Notes: a model not told the origin generated them from the letters alone. A stretch of DNA of 64,000 nucleotides from Bhargavaea ginsengi (GCF_900109165.1 NZ_FNZF01000004.1:1-64000); one strand, 5' to 3'. Counted from the first letter of the stretch, positions 16,026-25,474 are shown. Made by a program: numbers and translations.

Positions 16026-16819
16026 ACCTGCTTCCCAATCATTCCGAGATGCTGGCGGCAGAATGCTCGTCCAAACCGCTTGAACTCTATGTCTTCATCG
16101 ACCCTTCCGATGCCGGCTGCTATGGGCTGATTCCGGTCCTCCGCCGCCTCCAGGTAGAGTATGAACAGTACTTCACTTATCGGATCATCATGAAGACCTC
16201 CCTCTCTCCACAAAAGAACCTTGGCCAGGGCCCCCATGATACACGGGTCCCCCATCCGGCTCTGCCGGCAGTCGCTGTCAAAGCTGCTGAGTTCCAGGGG
16301 AAGCGGGCCGGATTCAAGTACTTGTCCAGGCTTCTCGACTACCGCTTCCTGAAGGGTCGTGACATCACGACCCAGGAAGTCCTTCTCGAAATCGCCGAAC
16401 TGACGGGGATTGATGCGGCAGAGTTCATCCAGGACTTCAGGTCGGTCAATGCTGCCAAGTCATTTCAGTGCGATCTGTACATCTCCCGGGAGATGGAAGT
16501 GCACCAGGCTCCAAGTTTCGTCTTTTTCAACAACAACTTCGAAGACGAGGGCCTCATGGTGGAAGGCATCCACGACTATGAAATGTATGTAAAAGTACTT
16601 GAGGAACTGCTCGGCCGGCAGATGGAAAAAGCCGTCCCTCCATCCCTTGACGAACTCTTCAGGCGGTTCGACTCCCTGACAACAGGTGAAATCGCCGCCA
16701 TTTATAAGGTGAATGTCCGTACGGCAGAGCGCGAGCTGAAGAAACGCCTGCTCCAGCGCCGCATCGAATGCCTGCCAGTCCGGGGCGCCACTCTCTGGCG
16801 CAGAAAAATGGACTTATAA
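16022..16819 (+). CDS. spxH: ClpXP adaptor SpxH (YjbH), DsbA-like
   Basis: A 265-residue DsbA/thioredoxin-fold protein with a C-terminal helical extension. In B. subtilis and staphylococci it binds Spx and hands it to ClpXP for degradation. The usual CPEC active site after FVDPL is here FIDPSDAGCYG: the first Cys is Asp30 and only Cys33 remains, so no dithiol chemistry is possible. The rest of the family pattern, such as FNNNFEDEGL and the C-terminal EIAAIYKVN region, is kept. The start is TTG, overlapping the yjbI stop by 4 bp. It is followed by repeat DNA, not directly by pepF. Confidence 0.92.
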   Translation: MNLLPNHSEMLAAECSSKPLELYVFIDPSDAGCYGLIPVLRRLQVEYEQYFTYRIIMKTSLSPQKNLGQGPHDTRVPHPALPAVAVKAAEFQGKRAGFKYLSRLLDYRFLKGRDITTQEVLLEIAELTGIDAAEFIQDFRSVNAAKSFQCDLYISREMEVHQAPSFVFFNNNFEDEGLMVEGIHDYEMYVKVLEELLGRQMEKAVPPSLDELFRRFDSLTTGEIAAIYKVNVRTAERELKKRLLQRRIECLPVRGATLWRRKMDL

Positions 16820-16821
16820 GA

Positions 16822-16970
16822 ACAAAAGCGCAAGCGCCCGCTAAGCAACGTACAAACTGGAGCCCTTCGCAATGAGATAAAGGAAACACGGCGAGGAACG
16901 AGTCGATGTTGACTTATCGCAGTGGAGAAGGGTGAAGTTTGCTAGTTGCTGGGCGTTGGAGCTGGACGGA
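16822..16970. repeat. Dispersed repeat B, inverted copy
   Basis: About 150 bp directly after spxH, beginning CAAAAGCGCAAGCGCCC and ending GGGCGTTGGAGCTGGAC. Read on the minus strand it runs from GTCCAGCT to GCGCTTGCGCTTTT with a central ATAAGTCAA, which matches the layout of the insert at 27602-27721. It encodes no protein. This type of small repeat is scattered through Bacillales genomes in my recollection. Confidence 0.6.
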
Positions 16971-17030
16971 GACGCCACGAAATATCCGTTATCCACAGAG
17001 TGACGATTTATAACTTCCTAAGCAATCACG

Positions 17031-17062
17031 AAAGCCGGGACCTGATAAAAGGTCCCGGCTTT
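17031..17062 (+). terminator. Strong terminator of the yjbI-spxH transcript
   Basis: Perfect 13-bp stem AAAGCCGGGACCT/AGGTCCCGGCTTT with a 6-nt loop, about 210 bp after spxH and beyond repeat B, which therefore lies inside the 3' untranslated region. Confidence 0.85.
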
Positions 17063-17245
17063 ATTGTTAGGACCCGGCGGACGAGGTGGGCACTGAAAAA
17101 GTATAATTATTGATTTCAGTTCCAGGCCCTTGCTTACCAAAACTGCGTTTTGGTCGCAGGAAGATCGTTGTTGACCAGCGCTTTCGCTTTTGGTCACAGA
17201 CGCCCTTCTTCGTAACGGCGCCGCTAGTCCGCGGGCATTACCTTA

Positions 17246-17308
17246 GCCTTCCCCCCGGAAAGCGTCCGCCTGTAACGGAAAGCAACAACACACTCTATAA
17301 ACAAAGCC
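17246..17308 (-). repeat. Fragment of MITE-like repeat A, inverted
   Basis: On the minus strand this begins GGCTTTGTTTATAGAG and continues through TTGCTTTCCGTTAC and GGCGGACGCTTTCC, matching the first 60 bp of the element at 9727. The other end is missing. It abuts the roxS terminator. The 17100-17245 stretch to its left holds further degenerate repeat-like DNA and no gene. Confidence 0.7.
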
Positions 17309-17321
17309 GAAAAAATAAAGA

Positions 17322-17349
17322 GCACCCGCTCCGGGGGAGGAGCGGGTGC
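17322..17349 (-). terminator. roxS terminator
   Basis: Perfect 11-bp stem GCACCCGCTCC/GGAGCGGGTGC with a 6-nt loop followed on the minus strand by TCTTTATTTTTTC. Confidence 0.88.
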
Positions 17350-17415
17350 CATTTTCGTATTACACGAAGGGGATGGGGGAAATGTTCACGTTCAAACAAA
17401 AGGGGTGTTTGTTTT

Positions 17416-17431
17416 CGTGAAATATTTCACG
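17416..17431. promoter_or_regulatory. Rex-like operator at the roxS start
   Basis: CGTGAAATATTTCACG is a perfect 16-bp palindrome. It keeps the GTGAA-N4-TTCAC core of the Rex operator but has CG in place of the outer TTG/CAA bases. It covers the predicted transcription start of roxS, where Rex would block initiation when NADH is low. Confidence 0.65.
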
Positions 17432-17436
17432 CTCTT

Positions 17437-17465
17437 AATTTATCACGAAATAATTGATTGCGCAA
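17437..17465 (-). promoter_or_regulatory. roxS promoter
   Basis: On the minus strand TTGCGC (17460-17465), 17 bp, TAAATT (17437-17442), placing the start near 17431. Both boxes are weak, as expected for a regulated promoter. Confidence 0.5.
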
Positions 17466-17621
17466 GATTTCACATAAGAATTCACAGGGTTGTCATATTG
17501 CGAGCGTTTTCAACCCTAATTTTACTATTCCAGCAAAAAGAATCTGAATGATGAGAAACGGAACTGTCCGATACTTCCCACCCTGGCTAAGATCAGTTGT
17601 CCAAGTCATAACGCAGAAAAA

Positions 17622-17650
17622 ACTGCAGACAAGGATACATTGTCTGCAGT
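17622..17650 (-). terminator. pepF terminator
   Basis: Perfect 11-bp stem ACTGCAGACAA/TTGTCTGCAGT with a 7-nt loop and a TTTTTT tail on the minus strand, 40 bp after the pepF stop. Confidence 0.88.
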
Positions 17651-17689
17651 CTGTTGCCGGCATCGTTCACGCTTCTTCAAGCGGATGGT

Positions 17690-19504
17690 TCAGCCGAGCA
17701 ATTTCTCAAGTTCGGAAAGCTTCTCTTCAAAGGCCCGGCAAGCTTCCTCAATCGGCTGGCTTGAAGTCATGTCGACCCCTGCCTGCTTCAGGACTTCAAT
17801 CGGATAGTCGGAAGAACCTGCCTTCAGGAAGCGGCTGATATAGCGTTCAACGGCCGGCTCTCCCTCTTCAAGGATTTTGTTGCTGAGAGCGACTGCAGCG
17901 CTATATCCCGTCGCATACTGATACACGTAGTAGTTATAGTAGAAGTGCGGGATGCGCGCCCACTCGAGGCCAATCTCCTCGTCGGCGATGATGTCATCAC
18001 CAAAGTATTTCTTGTTGAGCTCATAGTACACTTCGGTCAGCTTATCGGCGGTAAGTGCGACTCCCTGCTGATCAAGCTGGTGGATCGCATGCTCGAATTC
18101 CGCAAACATCGTTTGGCGGAATACCGTGCCGCGGAAGCCTTCCAGCCAGTGATTGAGCAGATAGATCTTTTTCTGTTCATCGTCCAGCGTCTTCAGAAGA
18201 TGATCGTTCAGGAGCGCTTCATTGCAGGTCGAAGCGACCTCCGCGACAAAGATGGTGTAATCGCCGTAGATGAACGGCTGGTTGTTCCGTGTGTAATAGC
18301 TGTGGACACTGTGGCCGAATTCATGGGCGAGCGTGAACAGGTTGTTCACATTGTCCTGCCAGTTCATGAGGATGTACGGGTTTGTCCCATAAGACCCGGA
18401 TGAATAGGCGCCGGAGCGTTTGCCTTTGTTTTCACGGACATCCACCCAACGGTTCTCAAGACCCTCCCGGAGAATTTCCGTATATTCGTCACCCAGTGGT
18501 GCCAGTCCCTCAAGCATCAGCTTTTTGGCTTCTTCATAAGGAACTTTCATTTCAACATCTTTTACAAGTGGAGTATAGAGGTCCCACATATGAAGTTCGT
18601 CCACACCAAGAAGCTTTTTCCGGAGCGCCACATACCTGTGCAGCAGGTGAAGGTTATCGTTGATCGTTGAAACGAGGTTATCATAGACGGATTCCGGGAT
18701 ATGATTGTTCGAAAGAGCCGCTTCCCGTGCCGATGAATAATTCCTGATGCGTGCGTTCACGTTATTCGATTTGACCTCACCTGCCAATGTCGATGCGAAG
18801 GTATTGCGGAACTTCCCGTACGTACCGTACATTGCGCGGAATGCCGCTTCCCTCACCGACTGGTCACCGCTTTCGAGGAACGTCGTATAACGACCGTGGG
18901 TCAGCTTTACCTCGTCGCCGTTTTCATCTTTGATCGTCGGAAACTCCAGGTCAGCGTTGTTCAGCATGCCGAAAGTCTCGGATGATGCATTGGCCACCTC
19001 GGAGAACTGCGCGAGGAGCGCTTCCTGATCTGCCGGCAGGACGTGTGGCCGCTGGCGGTTCACTTCTTCGAGGGCATGGCGGTAGACCTGCAGCTCTTTC
19101 TCGTCTTCCACGAAGCGGGTAAGCTTCTCCTCGTCGATCGAAAGAAGTTCAGGGACCAAATAGGACAGTCCTGTTGAAATTTTGACATACAGCGATTTTG
19201 CCCGGCTGTCCATCGCCTGGTAGGTGCTGTTCGCCGTGTCCTGGTCATAGCGCATGTGAGAATACGCGTAGAGGCGCTGGAGGCGCTCGGACAGCTCATC
19301 CCGGTATTTCATGGCAGCCAAAAGTTCCTGCGGGCTATTTCCGAGTGTGCCGCGGAATGTATCCGCTTTCTTTGCCAGTTCTTCAATGGCCTTGTATTCG
19401 GTTTCCCATTGATCGTCCGACGCGAAGATATCTTCCAGACGCCACGTCTCTTCGACTGCGACCTCGTCTCTTGTCAGCACATCCGTTTTGGGTTCGTTGC
19501 TCAT
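17690..19504 (-). CDS. pepF: Oligoendopeptidase F
   Basis: A 604-residue M3-family zinc metallopeptidase. The zinc motif is in LAHEFGHSVHSYYT near residue 385, with the downstream Glu ligand in the EVASTCNEALL segment. It cleaves short peptides (about 7-17 residues) in the cytoplasm. The start is the ATG at 19504 behind AAGGAG; a further in-frame start upstream lacks a site. It stands between coiA and roxS, as in other Bacillales, and is transcribed with its own terminator. Confidence 0.95.
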   Translation of the reverse strand: MSNEPKTDVLTRDEVAVEETWRLEDIFASDDQWETEYKAIEELAKKADTFRGTLGNSPQELLAAMKYRDELSERLQRLYAYSHMRYDQDTANSTYQAMDSRAKSLYVKISTGLSYLVPELLSIDEEKLTRFVEDEKELQVYRHALEEVNRQRPHVLPADQEALLAQFSEVANASSETFGMLNNADLEFPTIKDENGDEVKLTHGRYTTFLESGDQSVREAAFRAMYGTYGKFRNTFASTLAGEVKSNNVNARIRNYSSAREAALSNNHIPESVYDNLVSTINDNLHLLHRYVALRKKLLGVDELHMWDLYTPLVKDVEMKVPYEEAKKLMLEGLAPLGDEYTEILREGLENRWVDVRENKGKRSGAYSSGSYGTNPYILMNWQDNVNNLFTLAHEFGHSVHSYYTRNNQPFIYGDYTIFVAEVASTCNEALLNDHLLKTLDDEQKKIYLLNHWLEGFRGTVFRQTMFAEFEHAIHQLDQQGVALTADKLTEVYYELNKKYFGDDIIADEEIGLEWARIPHFYYNYYVYQYATGYSAAVALSNKILEEGEPAVERYISRFLKAGSSDYPIEVLKQAGVDMTSSQPIEEACRAFEEKLSELEKLLG

Positions 19505-19552
19505 TGGATTGCTCCTTCCTTCGATTGCCAAAATAAACTCAAGAACATTTTC

Positions 19553-20701
19553 TCAATATTCATTATGGCTTGCAAGGAATTCTTTCCAAAGAAACAAGAT
19601 TGACGGAGCCGCCAGCTCCGTACAGCCGAAGATGTCCTTCAGGCATGTGACGCCGCTGGAAGCAAGAAAACGGCCATAGGCAGAAACTGCAGCAAAACCA
19701 TCTCCCTTTTCGGGCGGGACTGTCCTCAGAAAGTTTCGGATAACAACAGGACTTTCTGGATCCTTCACCTTTTCCCCGAACACAAAGAATACGAACAAAG
19801 CCTGCCACTCCGCATCATTCTCTTTGAAAGCTTCCGCTCCGGGTGTCGGCACACCGATCAGGGGCGGCAACCGTTCTGCGCTGATCCGGTTCTCGTAGCA
19901 TGCCCGTAGAAGCGGATCTCTGATGCCTTTCCTGTTGTATGAGACTCGACGGTTCAGATGCGATTGCCGCCTTGAAGAGTAAATCTTTAAATACTGCCCG
20001 AACGTTTCTTCATCAGCCGGAGATGGGACCGCAAACGGGAACTTTTGAAGTGAATAAGGGATGGCGACAAGTTTCCCAAGGAATGTGTTGCCGCTGATAT
20101 GCATCGGATGGATGAAATAAAAAAAGTGTTTGGTAATCGGGTCATAGGTCATCAGGTACTTTCCGTTCTGGCTGTCCTGCCGGATGAACAGCTGCAAAAA
20201 TTCAGAGATGGCCAGGGCACGCACCGGCTGTCCGCCCGCACTCCATTTTTCAGGAGTGGCCGGAATCCAATGCGGAATAACGCCGCCCTGTTCATAGCCT
20301 TCTGTCCGTCTCCTGACCAGCACGGGCGGGATCCGGCTGCATTGGAACTCGATGGCATGTGCCCGGCCGTCATATTCCACCAGCAAGTCGGGCCGCTGCC
20401 CAAGGGCATTCAGAGAGGTCTCCATGCCCGTCCTGAGCCCGAGCCCGGTAAACATGTCATAAAGCTGTTGTTTTCCGGCAAGATGGGTTGGTGTCTCCCC
20501 TTCCGAAAACATGCGCCTGCAGTCGCTTCTTGCTGCATGGGCAAAATGCGGAACCCGTACATCCCCTATTTTCAGCCACATTTTCCCCAGGCATTGAGGG
20601 CAGCGGAAATGATGCTTGCCCTTGAGTGCATGGAGTGAGTCTCTGGTCAGCTCCTGAGTAATGATCATTGGTGTCCCATCATCCAATACAGCGGCCAACA
20701 T
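19553..20701 (-). CDS. coiA: Competence protein CoiA family
   Basis: A 382-residue protein of the CoiA family, linked to DNA uptake and recombination during competence. The N-terminal part has a CPQC zinc-like pair and a VPHFAH motif (about residues 33-60). The central nuclease-like core shows RPDLLVEYDGRAHAIEFQC with the D...ExQ arrangement of endonuclease folds. The ATG at 20701 follows GGGGGAAGG and begins MLAAVLDDGTP; the longer upstream frame is unsupported. It lies between mecA and pepF as in B. subtilis (yjbF). Confidence 0.88.
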   Translation of the reverse strand: MLAAVLDDGTPMIITQELTRDSLHALKGKHHFRCPQCLGKMWLKIGDVRVPHFAHAARSDCRRMFSEGETPTHLAGKQQLYDMFTGLGLRTGMETSLNALGQRPDLLVEYDGRAHAIEFQCSRIPPVLVRRRTEGYEQGGVIPHWIPATPEKWSAGGQPVRALAISEFLQLFIRQDSQNGKYLMTYDPITKHFFYFIHPMHISGNTFLGKLVAIPYSLQKFPFAVPSPADEETFGQYLKIYSSRRQSHLNRRVSYNRKGIRDPLLRACYENRISAERLPPLIGVPTPGAEAFKENDAEWQALFVFFVFGEKVKDPESPVVIRNFLRTVPPEKGDGFAAVSAYGRFLASSGVTCLKDIFGCTELAAPSILFLWKEFLASHNEY

Positions 20702-20855
20702 GATGCATCCTTCCCCCTCTCTTTCCGACATTGTAAGCGCGTTCATGAATTCCGGCAACCACACTCACTGACAAAGGAATTGCCATTTTTTGATTTTGAC
20801 TTCTGAATTTGTTCCAAAATTAAATTTTACCCCAAAAAATCACGCCAAAATAAAA

Positions 20856-20881
20856 AGATGCGGATTTTGCAATCCGCATCT
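20856..20881 (-). terminator. mecA terminator
   Basis: Perfect 11-bp stem AGATGCGGATT/AATCCGCATCT with a TTGC loop; the minus strand continues with TTTTTATTTTG. Confidence 0.88.
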
Positions 20882-20954
20882 GGAGATCTCATTAGTTTGG
20901 CTTTTCCCGACCAAAAGAAAAAAGCTGCACGGTCGGTTCCGTACAGCCCTGAAA

Positions 20955-21614
20955 TCAGAAATGTTCCGCGATGGTGCCAAAGACGTCTTCGGCGATAATC
21001 GTTTTACCGTACTCCTCGATGCGGTGAATCGTGACGTTCGTCCGCTGAAGATACTCTGTGAGCACGCTGACCACATCCTCGAGGTCATCTTCATCGCCAG
21101 GCAGGCCGTCGAAGCCCACATGTAGATAATAGTGATCCTCGAAAAGATGCAGCGAAGTTCGGAGCGCCTCTTCTTTTAGTATCTGCGCCAGCGGGATCAG
21201 ATCATCGAATTCGCCGACGAGGAAGGTGGAATCTTCCCAGTCGTCCTCTTCCTGGCGGAATCCGGGGACGTACTGGTCAAGATTTTGGAGGTCTGCGTAT
21301 GAAGATTCATCTTCCTGGAACATCCGTTTCCCGTCCTGGCCGAACGGAGGTTCCAGCTGCTTCCCGTCACGGGACACCTGGGCGCGGGTCACGGTCACTT
21401 CAAGTCCCTTATCCATCGCGTGGACCTGGATCCAGAGCGGCCCCTCGATGGTGAAGTCGGCTTCCTCATCGACTTCCTCCATCATTTCCCAGAACAGCTC
21501 TTCACTCCGGTCGCGATTGTACCAGATCTCGTCGCGCGTAAAACCGCGTTCTTCAATATCAATATACGAAATGAAAAACTTTACAGTATTTTCATTGATG
21601 CGTTCGATTTCCAT
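20955..21614 (-). CDS. mecA: ClpC adaptor protein MecA
   Basis: A 219-residue adaptor with an N-terminal substrate-binding domain beginning MEIERINENTVKFFISYID, an acidic linker (about 100-135), and a C-terminal ClpC-binding domain. It delivers ComK and other proteins to the ClpCP protease and stimulates ClpC assembly. The ATG at 21614 has AAAGGAGAGG upstream; an earlier in-frame start has none. It lies downstream of spxA with a terminator between them. Confidence 0.95.
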   Translation of the reverse strand: MEIERINENTVKFFISYIDIEERGFTRDEIWYNRDRSEELFWEMMEEVDEEADFTIEGPLWIQVHAMDKGLEVTVTRAQVSRDGKQLEPPFGQDGKRMFQEDESSYADLQNLDQYVPGFRQEEDDWEDSTFLVGEFDDLIPLAQILKEEALRTSLHLFEDHYYLHVGFDGLPGDEDDLEDVVSVLTEYLQRTNVTIHRIEEYGKTIIAEDVFGTIAEHF

Positions 21615-21806
21615 GTTACACCTCTCCTTTCCGACGGTCTTCTCAGAGCCGGGTGTGACAATGCATTCCGCCGATGGCAAGTGTCCTGCTGTCAGTATAT
21701 GCCGTCACCGTCAAAACTGGAAAGGCGTGTCCAGTCGGAGCGGCTGCTTGTAGTATTAGCATTGTATTGGAGCAAATGCAGGAAAGCAAGAGAAAAAAAC
21801 GAAAAA

Positions 21807-21839
21807 GACTGACAGGTCATTCGGAACATCCCGTCAGTC
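21807..21839 (-). terminator. spxA terminator
   Basis: Stem GACTGACAGG/CCcGTCAGTC with a 13-nt loop; the minus strand continues with TTTTTCGTTTTTTTC. Confidence 0.8.
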
Positions 21840-21851
21840 CACCCATTTTTC

Positions 21852-22250
21852 TCAGTTGACCATCCGCTGTGCTTCAAGGAGCTGGTATGCCCTTACTTTG
21901 CGCGGAAGGAAACGTCTGATTTCATCCTCGTTATAACCGACCTGAAGCCGTTTGTCGTCCAGGATAATCGGTCGCCTCAGAAGGCCCGGATGTTCCTGGA
22001 TCAGTTCATATAGCTCATGCAGAGGCAGGCTCTCCAGATCGACATCAAGCTTCTGGAAGATTTTCGAACGGGTCGATATGATTTCATCCGTCCCGTCCTC
22101 CGTCATACGAAGGATCTGCTTGATCTCATCGATCGTCAGGGACTCGGAGAAAATGTTCCGTTCTGTATATGGAATCTCATGTTCCTCCAGCCAGGCTTTC
22201 GCCTTTCGGCAGGAAGTACAGCTAGGGGATGTAAAGAGGGTCACGCTCAT
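21852..22250 (-). CDS. spxA: Redox-sensing transcriptional regulator Spx
   Basis: A 132-residue ArsC-like protein that binds the RNA polymerase alpha subunit C-terminal domain under thiol stress. The redox switch is CTSC (Cys11, Cys14). The typical [12 protein letters not shown] and [24 protein letters not shown] regions are present. The ATG at 22250 gives [11 protein letters not shown], one residue longer than the B. subtilis N-terminus; AAAGGACG precedes it. Its adaptor SpxH and MecA are encoded nearby. A leader of about 80 nt lies between promoter and start. Confidence 0.97.
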   Translation of the reverse strand: MSVTLFTSPSCTSCRKAKAWLEEHEIPYTERNIFSESLTIDEIKQILRMTEDGTDEIISTRSKIFQKLDVDLESLPLHELYELIQEHPGLLRRPIILDDKRLQVGYNEDEIRRFLPRKVRAYQLLEAQRMVN

Positions 22251-22339
22251 CCACAACACGTCCTTTCAAGAAGTAGGAAGTTGGAATCTGTTTGAATATG
22301 CTATTTTAAAATCATTCTAATGTCTAATGTCATAAGTTT

Positions 22340-22345
22340 ATTATA
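22340..22345 (-). promoter_or_regulatory. Probable -10 box of an spxA promoter
   Basis: TATAAT on the minus strand within the AT-rich 22310-22370 stretch, 90 bp before spxA. No good -35 is seen. The remaining 22380-22640 stretch holds no gene, only possible RNA structure. Confidence 0.4.
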
Positions 22346-22534
22346 CACCATTTTTATACTTGGCGAAACACAGTTTTGAAAAAAGTTTTCATTTAGCCGT
22401 TAACCTTCACACCTTCGCTATATTTTCCGGCTATACCGAGCGGACGTTTGCGTCGGAGCTGTTATACCCATTCCGGAATAGGCACAAACACAGTTTGACA
22501 GTCCATTCTCAATTATGGCATGGCGAATGAAAAT

Positions 22535-22608
22535 AGCGGAAAAGCGGGACCATGATGGCCTCCCTATCTATTAGTACGTCCCGGGTGAAAATAAGTTCCG
22601 CTTTATTT
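22535..22608. other. Possible structured element upstream of spxA
   Basis: Nested inverted repeats: AGCGGAA/TTCCGCT (22535-22541, 22596-22602) enclosing CGGGAC/GTCCCG (22545-22550, 22578-22583). It matches no RNA family I recognise and lies in a gene-free stretch between spxA and the DUF4015 gene. Confidence 0.3.
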
Positions 22609-22647
22609 GTACTATTTCCCATTTTATATAGAGATAAACGAAAAAAG

Positions 22648-22670
22648 GCCCACACCTGTAAATTAAATTG
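22648..22670 (-). terminator. Terminator of the DUF4015 gene
   Basis: Stem CACACC/GGTGTG with a 12-13-nt AT-rich loop, extended by GCC-type pairing and followed on the minus strand by CCTTTTTTCG. Confidence 0.65.
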
Positions 22671-22686
22671 GTGTGAACCTGCTTTT

Positions 22687-23883
22687 TCACGGCGTGTAGT
22701 CGACGCCTTCCGTATATGTGTTTCCTGCATTCCACAGGAGGAACTCATCAATGCCTGCGTCGTTGAGCGCCTTGATCTGCGCCTCCACTTCCGCTTTACC
22801 GTAGCGCTTATAATTGCCGCTCCCCAGCCAGCTTGCGGTGAAGTCCTGCAGCCACGGCCGGGAGACCGGCGGGGTTTCGAGGGCCGCAAGCTTCTCGTTC
22901 TCGACCTTTGCGTATTCGGCCACGAGACGGTATGGTTCCAGGTCGGGCTTTGAGATGCCGAAATAGGAAGTCCAGTGGCTCGGGTAGATCATCGAAGAAA
23001 TAACATCCACATTTTCCGATATCTTCGAGAAGTTCTGTCCGATGCCCGGCGCTTCAGGCAAAGTGGCCGAGTAGCCGAAGATATCCACGGAGACTTCCAC
23101 GTCATAAGGTTTCAGCTGCTCCCTGGCATAGGCAACAAAGTCCGTGACAGCCTGGACGCGACGCTGGATCGGATCCAGCTCCGAGTCCTCGTAGTCGCCG
23201 AACGTATACTGAAGTGAATCCGCCCTCGTCTCGAACCCTTCAGGGAAACGGACATAATCAAACTGGATCTCTTTGAACCCCAGCTTGGCCGCTTCGATGG
23301 CGATTTCGACATTGTAATCCCAGACTTCTTTCATGAAGGGGCTGACGAACGCTTCTTTGCGTCCGTTTTTCCACACCTGCCCTCCGGTCGTGTAAGAAAG
23401 GTCCGGGCGCTTCTCAGCTAGTATGGTATCTTTGAAGACTACCACCCTGGCGATCGGATAGATCTGCTTTTCCTCAAGCTCCACCAGCATCGCTCTCGGG
23501 TCTTTTATGTATGGCTGGCCGATCCCCATTTCATGGAGCGGTGAGTCTTCCGTCGGTTCGTAGGTCAAGTATCCGAAATCATCTTTGATGTCGATGACCA
23601 TGGCATTCAGATCGGATTTTTCAATCAGATTAACAAGACGTCCGAATCTTTCTCCTCCCGCAGAATGTCCTGTCACATAAACACCTCTGACCGCGTCCGG
23701 ATATTCGAATGACAGTCCCGAGTCGAAGCGGAACAGCTTGGATGAAGCCACCATTTCCTGATCGATCTCTCCGTATTCATAGGTCACGCCTTTGAAATCA
23801 TCAGCAGGCTCCTCGGCCGCGGCTACCGGAGCTGCTGCCATTGTGCCCACGAGAGCAAGCGCCGCCATCCATTTAAGTTTCAT
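22687..23883 (-). CDS. Secreted DUF4015 putative glycoside hydrolase
   Basis: A 398-residue protein with a Sec signal (about 1-23, ending in AAAEE) and one DUF4015 domain, a TIM-barrel related to GH families. Motifs include VRGVYVTGHSAGG, the MVIDIKDDFG strand, ARVVVFKD, and EIQFDYVRFP, where the Asp and Glu-type residues at strand ends are candidates for catalysis; SVDIFGY follows. Homologues are common in Bacillales without a known substrate, probably a cell-wall or exopolymer glycan. It has its own terminator and stands alone between spxA and trpS. Confidence 0.85.
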   Translation of the reverse strand: MKLKWMAALALVGTMAAAPVAAAEEPADDFKGVTYEYGEIDQEMVASSKLFRFDSGLSFEYPDAVRGVYVTGHSAGGERFGRLVNLIEKSDLNAMVIDIKDDFGYLTYEPTEDSPLHEMGIGQPYIKDPRAMLVELEEKQIYPIARVVVFKDTILAEKRPDLSYTTGGQVWKNGRKEAFVSPFMKEVWDYNVEIAIEAAKLGFKEIQFDYVRFPEGFETRADSLQYTFGDYEDSELDPIQRRVQAVTDFVAYAREQLKPYDVEVSVDIFGYSATLPEAPGIGQNFSKISENVDVISSMIYPSHWTSYFGISKPDLEPYRLVAEYAKVENEKLAALETPPVSRPWLQDFTASWLGSGNYKRYGKAEVEAQIKALNDAGIDEFLLWNAGNTYTEGVDYTP

Positions 23884-23972
23884 GCAAACAACCCCTTTTT
23901 CTCTTGTGCCTATTATTCTATCAGCTCAGACAATTAGAAGGAAGGAATTTCAAGAAGATTCGTGACAGGCAG

Positions 23973-24001
23973 TTGCAAGTTCCCGGGGCGGGCTATATAA
24001 T
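23973..24001 (+). promoter_or_regulatory. trpS promoter
   Basis: TTGCAA (23973-23978), 17 bp, TATAAT (23996-24001). The start near 24008 begins the T-box leader. Confidence 0.75.
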
Positions 24002-24007
24002 AGTTAG

Positions 24008-24251
24008 AAATTGATGATCAGCTTCGATGGAGAAGAGTAAGCGGGGACCTGCCGCACAGAGAGCCTGTGGATGGTGCGAACAGGACGGCGGTCCCCGGTG
24101 AATGGACTCCGGAGCCGGCCGGGCGAACTTCAGTAGCCCGGCCCGTCCGCCCGCGTTAAGGGGCTGAGCGGCCTTCGGGCAATGCGGGTGGTACCGCGGC
24201 TGATTAAACATCATCCGTCCCTTTTTAATGGGATGGCATGGTGATTTTTTT
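24008..24251 (+). promoter_or_regulatory. T-box riboswitch (tryptophan)
   Basis: A leader of about 245 nt with the conserved T-box GGGTGGTACCGCG at 24186-24198, stem I features (GGAGAAGAGTAAG near 24030) and a GGTGAATGGA specifier loop in which TGG at 24103-24105 is the Trp codon. The terminator stem (24209-24221 with 24230-24243) is followed by a T run. Uncharged tRNA-Trp would pair with both sites and allow transcription into trpS. Confidence 0.92.
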
Positions 24252-24272
24252 ATTTTTCGGGAGGTTTTATGA

Positions 24273-25434
<1,162 letters not shown>

Positions 25435-25474
25435 CGGATGCGCCCTATCCTTTCTCTGATTTATACACCATATG

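Larger units (their letters stand above)
17310..17431 (-). ncRNA. roxS: Small regulatory RNA RoxS/RsaE
   Basis: On the minus strand, between pepF and spxH, a roughly 120-nt transcript is predicted. After a GTGAAATATTTCAC start region it reads ACAAACACCCCTTTTGTTTG, then a CCCCCATCCCC pair of C-rich loops (17369-17379), then an 11-bp terminator stem (17322-17332 with 17339-17349) and a T-rich tail. I recognise this as the Staphylococcus RsaE / Bacillus RoxS sequence, which also lies between pepF and yjbH there. RsaE/RoxS pairs through its C-rich loops with ribosome sites of central metabolism mRNAs and is controlled by Rex and ResD/SrrA. The 5' end is estimated from the promoter. Confidence 0.88.

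Noticed and set aside
17548-17838. Small open frame of 96 codons between roxS and pepF
   Set aside because: It runs into the pepF coding region on the opposite strand, has no ribosome site and crosses the pepF terminator.
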